Positions 7,022 to 16,700 of a stretch of DNA of 40,918 nt are shown piece after piece. A program made the translations under genes and the position numbers. This DNA is from Spirochaetales bacterium (GTDB taxonomy: Bacteria; Spirochaetota; Spirochaetia; SZUA-6; JAFGRV01). Numbering within the stretch: position 1 is the stretch's first letter; every line of letters begins with the position of its first letter. Location: NCBI GenBank assembly GCA_016934975.1, contig JAFGRV010000052.1:1-40918 (forward strand), given 5' to 3'. Below the pieces are notes generated by a model that worked only from the letters and a program-made list of their open reading frames with translations, had not been told where the DNA came from and ran no database searches.

Positions 7022-8761
7022 ATGAAAAAATCCGGATCAAAGTTATTTGTAGAAGCACTAAAAAAAGAAGGAGTTGAGGTTCTTTTTGGGTATCCAGGAG
7101 GTTCAGTGATTCCGATTTTTGATGAGCTTTATTTAGAGCCTTCCATCCATTTGGTGTTGACCCGGCATGAACAGGCTGCTGTACATGCTGCGGATGGATA
7201 TGCACGGTCAACAGGAAAAACAGGTGTTTGTATTGTTACCAGCGGGCCCGGGGCAACGAACACGATAACAGGCCTGGCAACGGCGAATTTTGATTCAGTC
7301 CCTATTGTTCTTTTTACAGGACAGGTAACACGCCCAATGATCGGGAATGATGCTTTTCAGGAAGCTGATATGGTAGGGATTTCCAGACCTGTCACAAAAC
7401 ATAATTACCTCGTCAATGACAGGGCGCATTTAGGCAAGATAATTAAAGAGGCATTTTATATCGCGAGTACCGGAAGACCCGGGCCTGTTGTGATTGATCT
7501 TCCGAAAGATGTGGTTCAGGAAAGTCTTGATGATGAATACCCTGAAACAGTATCAATCAGAGGATATAATCCCGTGACTGTCGGACATTCGGGACAGATT
7601 AAAAGGGTCGCGTCCGCGATAAAAAAGTCTAAAAAACCGATTTTTTATATCGGCGGGGGTATGATTATTGCCGGGGCATCGGATATATTCAGAAGTATCC
7701 TTGAAAAAACAAAGATACCAACTATTTCTTCTCTCATGGGTATCGGCACAATCCCTTCGGATCATCCGCTTTATCTTGGAATGGTCGGGATGCATGGAAC
7801 ATATGTATCAAATATGGCTGTAACAGAGTGCGATCTTATTGTCGGATTGGGTACACGTTTTGACGACAGGGTTACCGGTAAATTATCAGAATTTGCGCCC
7901 CACGCTGAAATTATTCATATTGATATTGATCCCGGGGCTATAGCACGAAATGTACCGGTTAAAATTCCAATCGTGGGAGATGTGAAACAGATCCTTGAGG
8001 AATTATACCCGTTAGTTGAAGCTCCTGAAATAAATGAATGGAGAACTAAAATTGTTAAAATGAAAAAAGAGTATCCCCTTCCTCCGGGTGAGGAAACGGA
8101 AAATCCCGCTCCGCAGCAGATTGTAAAAGTAATTAGTGACGTTTTTCCGGATGCGATTATTACCACGGAAGTCGGACAGAATCAAATGTTCGGTGCTCTT
8201 TATTATAATTATACAAAACCCAGAAGCTTCATCACTTCGGGGGGACTCGGGACGATGGGATATGGTTTTCCCGCGGCAATCGGTGCCCAGCTAGGCAACC
8301 CGGATAAAAAGGTTATTGATATTGCAGGGGATGGTTCGATACAGATGAATATTCAGGAACTTGCAACTGCCGTACAGGAGGGTCTCCCTGTTATTGTTGC
8401 CATTTTGAACAATGGGTATCTCGGGATGGTGAGGCAATGGCAGCAGATTTTTAAAGACTCCAGATATGCCGCAACCTGTCTGATGCGCAAACCAAGCTGC
8501 CCTCTTCAATGTAAAGGAAAATCCGGGGAATGGTGTCACCTGTATACAGTTGATTTTGTAAAATTGGCGGAAGCCTATGGTGCGATCGGAATGAGGATAG
8601 AAAAACTGAAGGATGTAGAACCCGCACTCAAGGAAGCCGGGAAATCTAAGAATGTTCCTGTCTTTATTGATTTTATTATTCAGAGGGAATCGAATGTTTT
8701 TCCGATGGTTCCGCCGGGGGTAGGAATAAATAAAATGATATTAAAGGAAGGAGAGTGGTAA
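7022..8761 (+). CDS. ilvB: Acetolactate synthase, large (catalytic) subunit
   Basis: This ThDP-dependent enzyme makes acetolactate or acetohydroxybutyrate, the first common step to Val, Leu and Ile. ATG 7022 is chosen because AAAGGAGG ends 5 nt upstream; an in-frame ATG at 6971 has no site. The N-terminal Pyr domain carries the catalytic Glu in RHEQAAVHAADGYAR. The FAD-binding-like middle domain follows, and the PP domain carries GDGSIQMNIQELATA and NNGYLGMVRQWQ. At about residues 485-508 the usual short loop before DFVKLAEAYG is replaced by a Cys-rich insert with CLMRKPSCPLQC and EWCHLY, four Cys in all. The gene is followed after one base by ilvN. Expression is probably set by the upstream leader-peptide attenuator. 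Confidence 0.97.
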   Translation: MKKSGSKLFVEALKKEGVEVLFGYPGGSVIPIFDELYLEPSIHLVLTRHEQAAVHAADGYARSTGKTGVCIVTSGPGATNTITGLATANFDSVPIVLFTGQVTRPMIGNDAFQEADMVGISRPVTKHNYLVNDRAHLGKIIKEAFYIASTGRPGPVVIDLPKDVVQESLDDEYPETVSIRGYNPVTVGHSGQIKRVASAIKKSKKPIFYIGGGMIIAGASDIFRSILEKTKIPTISSLMGIGTIPSDHPLYLGMVGMHGTYVSNMAVTECDLIVGLGTRFDDRVTGKLSEFAPHAEIIHIDIDPGAIARNVPVKIPIVGDVKQILEELYPLVEAPEINEWRTKIVKMKKEYPLPPGEETENPAPQQIVKVISDVFPDAIITTEVGQNQMFGALYYNYTKPRSFITSGGLGTMGYGFPAAIGAQLGNPDKKVIDIAGDGSIQMNIQELATAVQEGLPVIVAILNNGYLGMVRQWQQIFKDSRYAATCLMRKPSCPLQCKGKSGEWCHLYTVDFVKLAEAYGAIGMRIEKLKDVEPALKEAGKSKNVPVFIDFIIQRESNVFPMVPPGVGINKMILKEGEW

Positions 8762-8762
8762 A

Positions 8763-9251
8763 ATGGTACATACGATTTCATTACTTGTTGAGAATCATCA
8801 AGGGGTGCTTGCCCGGATAGCCGGCTTGTTTTCAGGGAGAGGTTATAATCTGGAGAGCCTTACTGTCGGAGTGACGACAGATCCGTCAATTTCCAGGATA
8901 ACCCTGGTTTGTGCCGGTGATGATGCGACGATGGAACAGATAAAGAAGCAATTGAACAGGATAATCGATATTATTAAGGTCGTTGATATGACTTTTTGTT
9001 CTTCTGTAGATCGTGAGCTGGCCCTTATCAAAATCAATGTAAAACCGAATCAGAGGGGAGAAATTTTCCAAATTGCAGATGTATTTCGTGCAAAGGTGAT
9101 GGATGTAGGACAAACCTCGATTATCCTGGAGATTACAGGGACCAGTGATAAAATAGATGATTTTGTCGCTCTTCTTTCACCATATTCAATCATTGAAATT
9201 GCGAGAAGCGGTATAGTTTCTATGGAAAGAGGGAAAAAGCTTAAAAAGTAG
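8763..9251 (+). CDS. ilvN: Acetolactate synthase, small (regulatory) subunit
   Basis: The 162-residue subunit activates IlvB and confers feedback inhibition by valine. The N-terminal ACT domain is typical: HTISLLVENHQGVLARIAG, then LFSGRGYNLESLTVG and a second half ending in VVDMT. The C-terminal ALS_ss_C domain has REIFQIADVFRAK-like sequence (GEIFQIADVFRAKVMDVG) and a final IVSMERG. The ATG lies one base after the ilvB stop, with GGAG inside the end of ilvB, so the two are translationally coupled. The length fits the long (IlvH-like) class. The gene could equally be named ilvH. Confidence 0.96.
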   Translation: MVHTISLLVENHQGVLARIAGLFSGRGYNLESLTVGVTTDPSISRITLVCAGDDATMEQIKKQLNRIIDIIKVVDMTFCSSVDRELALIKINVKPNQRGEIFQIADVFRAKVMDVGQTSIILEITGTSDKIDDFVALLSPYSIIEIARSGIVSMERGKKLKK

Positions 9252-9264
9252 AACTAAAAATTGC

Positions 9265-9292
9265 TTGATTATTCTCCAAATCTCGGTATAAA
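9265..9292 (+). promoter_or_regulatory. Candidate promoter for the SH3-like lipoprotein gene
   Basis: TTGATT (9265-9270) and TATAAA (9287-9292) are 16 bp apart, just after ilvN. No terminator separates ilvN from the next gene, so read-through is also possible. Confidence 0.4.
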
Positions 9293-9342
9293 ATGAAATA
9301 ATTTTTGAAGTTACAAGCGAGGAAGGAGGATCAAAGGGAATT

Positions 9343-10659
9343 ATGCAAATAAAAAAAATTATTTTATATTTCGTTATTCTTGTAGTTTTATATGGCATAT
9401 TCGGATGTTCCGAGGAAAAGAAAGCGGAAATTCCTGCTTTTGTTGTTGTTGATTTTATTCCTGACAGGATAAAGAAAGATATCTTTGAAAAAGATATCTT
9501 AAAACATAAAACAATAGTGAGAAATAGTAAGAAAGAACTCGATACACTGGAAAAACTTTACATATTGAATCGTGAGGATGGTGAATATGTCATTCTCCCG
9601 GAGCAGAAGACGACCAATGAAAAGAAACTTCTCGAGATATTCAGATCAATTGACTATGCTCCGCTTTTTTCCGATACGAAAGCGGAAAATCTTATCAGCC
9701 TGATCCCCGAATGGACGGAGATTACCTGTATTATACCGCAAGAAAAACCAAAGAATGTAAAGGTACGGGACGGGGAAGGAAAAGAGAAAATCGAGGAGTG
9801 GTATAAAGTCGAAGCCGGCGGAGACATAGGATGGATGTTATCCGATTACCTCTTATTTAAGAGTTTTAAAGAAACAGAAGCAGTGGTGATTAAAGAATTC
9901 AGATTTCTCTCGGTTCCGATTATTTCCAACAGAAATATAGTACGGACATGCAACCGGGGATTTAATGTTACCCTTACCGGATACGAATATGATGAACGGT
10001 TGTATGGCACTACCCTGGTTCATATGAAATTATATGATAATTACGGATGGGGAGTTCTTGATAATATACTTGCAGATGCACATATCGGTGTAATTTTACC
10101 GAATGAAGTAACATTATATAATGCGCCCGAGGATATTAAGGCAAATGCCGTGAATAATCTTATGTATATGAAAATGGAAATTGTACCCATTCTGGATCTT
10201 TTGGATAATGATTGGTATAAAGTCATTTATGAAGAAAAAAATAAGGCATATTATATAAAAGATGGGAATGAAAAAATATCCTCCAAGAAGGATGATATAA
10301 CCTTTGCAAGTTGGGTAAGAGAAGATTACTTCGAAGGTATGGATATTATTGAATCAATTTTTAAAGCGAAAAATGATGATCCCATTCAGGGTGTGGCCGG
10401 ATTGCCGGACAAAAATGCCAAAATGAAAAGATTAGAGGAAATTTATTTGTATATAGAGGAGAAGAAAAACGATTATCCTGATTCGGTTTTCTCAGGAATC
10501 GGCCCTTATTCTTTACGTGAATTTCTTCAGAATCTATTAATAGCAAAAGAGGATATCGGCCGTACAATTTCTCCCGTTAAAGTCGATGATCAACAGGAGG
10601 ATGAACCGGAAGATATGGAATCTGAAATCGAAGAAGATGAAGATTCCGAAGGATTATAA
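9343..10659 (+). CDS. SH3-like domain lipoprotein
   Basis: The 438-residue protein begins with a lipoprotein signal peptide ending in IFGC. At about residues 125-175 a bacterial SH3-like module is suggested by VKVRDGEGKEKIEEWYKVEA followed by GGDIGWMLSDYLLF. A second, weaker one lies near residues 245-310 (VTLYNAPED, DWYKVIYEE, AYYIKDG). The tail is very acidic (EDEPEDMESEIEEDEDSEG). Such proteins usually sit in the envelope and may bind cell wall or protein partners. The exact role is unknown. GGAGG at 9325-9329 and AAAGGGA nearer the ATG serve as ribosome sites. A terminator follows 27 bp after the stop. Confidence 0.75.
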   Translation: MQIKKIILYFVILVVLYGIFGCSEEKKAEIPAFVVVDFIPDRIKKDIFEKDILKHKTIVRNSKKELDTLEKLYILNREDGEYVILPEQKTTNEKKLLEIFRSIDYAPLFSDTKAENLISLIPEWTEITCIIPQEKPKNVKVRDGEGKEKIEEWYKVEAGGDIGWMLSDYLLFKSFKETEAVVIKEFRFLSVPIISNRNIVRTCNRGFNVTLTGYEYDERLYGTTLVHMKLYDNYGWGVLDNILADAHIGVILPNEVTLYNAPEDIKANAVNNLMYMKMEIVPILDLLDNDWYKVIYEEKNKAYYIKDGNEKISSKKDDITFASWVREDYFEGMDIIESIFKAKNDDPIQGVAGLPDKNAKMKRLEEIYLYIEEKKNDYPDSVFSGIGPYSLREFLQNLLIAKEDIGRTISPVKVDDQQEDEPEDMESEIEEDEDSEGL

Positions 10660-10685
10660 AATTTCCTATAGTATTTAAAATATAT

Positions 10686-10720
10686 AAGCGGGAGAGCCCC
10701 TGGTTTTCCCGCTTTTTTAT
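10686..10720 (+). terminator. Rho-independent terminator after the SH3-like lipoprotein gene
   Basis: AAGCGGGA (10686-10693) pairs with TCCCGCTT (10707-10714) and is followed by five more T. The T-run is on the plus strand only, so it serves the plus-strand gene, not the convergent giant gene that ends at 10738. Confidence 0.85.
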
Positions 10721-10737
10721 TTTCTAACGGGAGTCTT

Positions 10738-13700
10738 TTACTTTACTATCAGCACTTTCCGTATTTCTTCAATTCCCGGGGCAACAATTTTAATAAAGTA
10801 GATCCCCCGTGCGACTATCCGGGCTCCCCTGTTTCTTCCATTCCAGTCTATTGAATATTCTCCTTTGCTTTGTCTTCCTTTATAGAGAATATCGATAATA
10901 TCGCCGGCTAAATCAAAAACAGTAATAGTCACCTTGCCGGCTTTAGGAAGAATGTAATGAAGATGTGTTCTCTCGCCTCTTGTAGGATTTATGACATTAT
11001 TCAGAATAGTCACATTTGATTTCTGACTGATAATATCGTGAATACGGAAAGCCCAGGGGCAGATGGTGCGGTACCATTGAGCGGAATCAGGATTGCTCAC
11101 CCGGGCACAGTAAAGCTGAATTAAAGGAATCTCTAAAAGAAACTCGACACGGGCATCATTTTTTATTTCACTATCATCATGAGGAATAATAAAGTTTCGC
11201 AATTGGTCACTGACTATATTCTCAGGAAGTACACTCAGCTCTCTCGCTGATTCATTCCCAATGGGAACGATGCCATTATATTCCGAGGTGTCAAAGGGAG
11301 GGAGCCATAGATTGTTGTTAAGGGAATTCTCCGGCACATTTATATCAAAATAAAGACTGATATCTATTCCCGCTCCCGGGAGGTCATCATGGATTCGCGT
11401 TTGAAGAGTGATATTCTGATCCTGGAGCCACTCGGTATCATCAAAGAGGCTGATATATCCGATCCCGTCATTGTCCGGAACACTGACTGTTTCATCCTGT
11501 GCCCAGATTGGTTCAATAATTCCGTAGTGTGTGAGTCCGAGGCCTATATCAGTAACACGATGGCTCTGGGAGACGAGAGCAAGGCCTGCTTTATCTTCCA
11601 GGACTGTTGTCGTTATAAACGCCTCATTAACTATCTCATCCGCCGTTACATTGGCAGAAAGCAGAAGAAGCACTTCCTTCGTACCGGAACCTTGTGTCGT
11701 AATTCTGTTTATTTCTGAGATTGATGCACTGCCCGAGTATCCGGGAAAGTCGAGAACCGTTATCTCACCGCCTCCCGGGGAATGTATCGGTTCGGAGAAA
11801 CAAACAAAAATTTCATCTTTATCTGCTATGGAGAGGGTATATCCGATAAGGGGAATCGCGCGGTCATCCGCGATTTCTCCACCGTCTGCTTCCGGTATGG
11901 AAGACACAATCCGGGTTTCCGTCAGGTTATCCATCAAACTGTGATTCGTACTCTCTATCCACCACACCGGGGTTGCGCCGGTATCAAGTTCTGATTTTTC
12001 AACGATTCGAATATAGAATATATCATCATATTCGTCGACCGGATTATCACCGGTTGTAAACGGATTATCAGTGAGTTCATATCCCGGAATTCTTATTATG
12101 AGGTTGGTGAAATTATCATTCAGGCTCAGATTATTCATCACCTCCACCCCGATCCTGTCTATTTTCCCGTTACTATCCGTATCTTCGGTCCAGCTCTCTT
12201 CTACAAAAGCATACCGCACCCAGTTGACACAATTCAGGATCAATACAAAGTCGGGAACGATAATCGGTTCGGGATTTGCAAAGCTGTCTTCCACGATGAC
12301 ATGCTGAATATTAATCGTACATCCTACTCTGGCGTCCATAATCCAGCGATTATTATCTTCGATATCTATTGTTTCCAGGAGCCTGATTTCATTACCTTCC
12401 GTACCATGAATAAAGAATGTTCCCCCGGGCACAATTGTTTGTCTCTGGTTGGTTACAAACCTGATAATCTTGCCGGGAGTGTTACAGGTAAAATTAAAGA
12501 ATTCATTATCTCCTGTTACTGCGGATTCAATTGTATTATTAATGAAGAGTACCTCTCCGTTTGAATGAGAAAATGTACTCGTCATACTGTCATGAGAAAA
12601 ATTTCGTTCAATCGAAAGTGTATGTCCCCCAAGGCTGAAGGTTCCCCCGGTAATCTCCAGATCCAGGGTTACCTGAGTCGTCCCGGTAAGTGAAAAAGTC
12701 CCGCTACCCAGGATGTTAAGGATATAGTAATCATCAACCCCTCCGTACTGCTGGATAGTACCCCCGGCTGCACCACGGTAGGCGACTACTCCGGAGTCGT
12801 TATCCGGCGGCGCGCTTTCACCCCCGGCTCCGGTTCTGTACAGGATCCCGTTATTTGCGAAGTTTGCAGCAGAAAGATTCAGAGAATTTCCATTGATATC
12901 AAGGAAGGTGTTAAGATCAATAGTGAGGGAATCACAGGTCAGATTATCCAGGAGTCTTATTTCCGTGTTGTCAGTGGTTATGTGAATTGAACCGGGATTC
13001 TGAGTATCCGAGGTAATCTCCTGAAGACCCCCGCCGGTAAGAAATAAAGTCCCGCTCCCGGCATTAAATGTACCCCCCGTGAGATTAATGTTTCCATATG
13101 CATTTATATTCCCACTGCCGGTGGCGTTGATGATTCCGTCGCACAGAAGCTGATTCATCAGATTCAGCTGGATCCCGTTATTTGAAAAATCGAGAGTTCC
13201 GTGTATTGTGGCAGTCCCGGTGACCAGGAGGTCCTGATTTGTCATATCGAATAGTGTTGTATCAGTTACCAGCAAGGAACCGGCAAGAGAGAGATCATGA
13301 TTGATGATGCCGACTGTTCCTCCGGGAGCATTCACCTCAAGATGACCGATCTGTGGAACCGCGTCTATTGTCCCCGGATTTCCCGATAGGATGAGGGTGT
13401 TGTCGGTTAATGGGGCGGAAAACAGACCGTCGATAATAACATCGCCATGTGCCTGAATAGAATTGTCTCCTGAATTAGTATACGTCGCCGTAGAAGAGAA
13501 ATTACCGCAGATGATCGAACCATTATTATTTATAGTGTCTCCATTCGATAAAGCACCTGTTCCGGTATCAAGTATCGCATTATCATGAAGAGTGAGGCTC
13601 CCGTTTGTTATCGTGATAGTATTATCGGCTGTTGTAAGTACTTGAGCTGCATTGATCGTAAATAATGCATTATTTCCATTTATAAAGATATTATTGTCAA

Positions 13701-16700
13701 AGTGACATGGTGCATCTATAAAAATTTCTTCATCAGCCCCGAGATTTATTTCCGGTTCATATGAAGCGAGCATCCCGAGATTTATTCTATTCCCATTATA
13801 ATTAATATCATTTCCTGTAAAATCGAAGGTACCTCCGGGGGTTGAATAGAGATACAACATATTGATATCATTAAGAATCCGGAAACTTCCGGAATTATTT
13901 ACCATGCAGCCATCATTGATTGTGAGAGTAACGCTTTCCGATGAGCCACTCAAAGAAAAAATTGCATTCGTCCCAATGGTGAGTGTATCCATTGTGGCGT
14001 CTTGATACATAGTGACGTTATTGTTTACTGTTGGTTCGAGTGTCACCGGTCCCAAATATTGGTTAAAAGGATATAAGTTTTTTGTGTTAGCACCTTGAAA
14101 TAAAAAGATCCCTGTTGTCGGTATTCCCCTCATGAAATTCCCATTTACGAAAGAGACGTTCCCCCGGGCATTAAGGGTTTCGTCCTGATCTGCATCAAGG
14201 GTTCCCTGGCAAATAAGAGTGCCTCGTGTGGTGAGATCATGTGCATCGAGATCTAAAGTTGCATTCGCCTCGATCGTAACTGTCCCCGCGCAATCAAGGT
14301 CGTTATTTGCAATAGTGATTGTTCCTGCAACTGAGGTGGGAAGGCGAAGATTACCGATTTGATATGCTGCATCAAGGGTTGTCCCGCTCCTGAGCATAGT
14401 AAGGGTATTATTTGCCGGTGTACCCTGGAAAGTCCCCGAGAGAGAAACGTTTCCGTTTGCTTCTATTGTATTGATCCCGGGATTATCGAAGGTTCCGGTG
14501 AAAGTTACATCATAACACACTATATTTCCCTGGCTGGAGATTGTCCCGGCACAGGAAAGATCCCCGGTTCCGATATTTAAAGTTGAACCTGCCTGAAGAG
14601 TTACTGTCCCGTTTATAACTGTTATATCATCGTCGGTGGTGGCGGCGATCTGTCCCGCACTCACGGTAAATTCCGCGGTAGGATCGTTCAGGGTGATCTG
14701 GTTGTTAAAGGTGCTCGATGCATCAATAATAATGCCTTCCTGAGCTCCGAGGATGACACCGGGATCGTATGTGTTCAGACCCCCGAGATGGAGATCGTTC
14801 CCGTTAAAATCGATCCCGTTTCCTGTGTAAGAAAAGGTGCCGGGTCCGGAGGATCTGATGGTGGCGTTATTCATACCTCCTCCTGTAATTCCAAGAGTGC
14901 CGGAATTATTGATGTTTCCTCCATCATTTATCGTAAGTCCTACTGACTGAATCGCCCTGTTTATTTCCACCCGGGCGTTACCACCTTGGATTGCAAGTGT
15001 ATCCATGGTGGTATCTGTTTGAATTATTGTCACATTGTTAAGGGTGTTTGCTATAGTTACCCTTCCGAAATCCTGTCCGTTTCCGTAAAAGTTTTTCGTT
15101 GTCCCGCCTTCAAAGGTGAAGATTCCGCTTCCTTTTTGAAAACTTCCATTTGTAAAATCAACATTTCCCCGTGCCGTAATAGTTCCGGCAGCCGGGGTAA
15201 TTGTTCCCTCACAGGTGAGATTACCGTTTACAACCAGATTATTGTTCCCGGTTATGAGTTCCGTATTAAGGGAGAGAGTTAAGGTCGTGCAGATGAGACC
15301 GGCTGATAGTGTGACCACCGTATTATCCGTGTTAATTTCCACGGCTCCGAGGTTATCTGCCGGGGGGAAAATGGTTTGTCCGGTGCCTCCCATCAAGTGA
15401 AAGATTCCGGCCCCGTTTTGATAGCTGCCCCCGTTAAAATTCACATTTGCACCTGCATTGATACTGCCATCCAGGGTTGCATTCAAGTCTCCGGCGCAGG
15501 TAAGGTTTCCTGCCAGGGATAGAATTTGTGAGTCGATATTGAAACTCGTGTCTGCCGCGATTGTCAGGTATCCTGCAAGGGTCAGATCGTTCGCAGTTAT
15601 GCTGATAGTACCTCCGGCTCCTGAAACATCGGCGATGAGGTTATCTATTGTATATCCGGCATTTATTGCCGTTCCATTCCCCGTCATAGTTATAACGTTG
15701 TTATGTGCAGGTATTCCGGTGAATGAACCGGACAGAATCACGTTCCCGCCTGCGGTAATCGTGTTATCTCCCGTATTATTAAAAATTCCGGTAGAGGAAA
15801 ATCCGTTACAGGAAAAGGCACCGTTATTATTGATTGTCCCGGTACTCGATATATTCCCGGTGCCGGTTGTTATCGTTGCATTATCATTGAGGGATAATGT
15901 ACCCCCTGTCACCGTTACTGTGTCATTCGATGTGGTGATGGAACAGTTGGTATCTATGGTACATGCCGCGTTTGCTCCTGCAAGGGTAAACAGGTCCGTT
16001 CCGGCGTTATCCTGTAAGGTGACTCCATTCCCGGGTGTATTTGCAATGGTCACATTACCCAGATCCTGATTATTCGCAAGAAGAATTTTCCCGCTTCCCC
16101 CGTCAAAATAAAATATTCCGGTTCCTTTTGTAAATGAGCCGGTTCCGCTAAACGTGACATCTCCTTGTGCCCTGATATTTGCAGCTCCCGTTGCACTAAG
16201 GGTCCCCGCGGAGACTGAAAGTATATGTGCGATGGTGAGTTCCGATCCGGGTACAATGGTAAATATTCCCGGACCCCCTATTTCAAGGTTATTATAATCA
16301 TTTCCGGGACTACCGGCATAATCCTGGATTTGTCCACCTGCAGCACCCTGATAAATAACAGTTCCTGAATTTATATCTGTGGGTGCGGTTTCATTGCCGG
16401 TCCTGTAAAGAATCCCGGAACCAATAATATCAAATAGATTGGAAACCGTAAGATCGTTTCCGTTCAGACGTAAAGATCCCGTATCATTAATAGTACAATT
16501 ATAAAATGTTTCGGCGCTTTGAAGGGTACTTGTTCCGTTAAAATAGATTGTGCCGTTTCGCGGTTCAAATGTTCCGGTACTATTCCAATCTCCGGCAATG
16601 GTGACCGGATAATTATCCGGTGATACGTCGAAGGTGCCCGCGGTAATGACGATGTTCCCATTGATATTAATCGCGTCTCCCAGAGTTGCTGTTGCCCCTG

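Noticed and set aside
15458-16069. 203-residue plus-strand frame inside the giant gene
   Set aside because: It is antisense to the Asn/Gly/Thr repeat region; its Val/Pro/Ile-rich sequence is the complement of those repeats and it has no ribosome site or family match.
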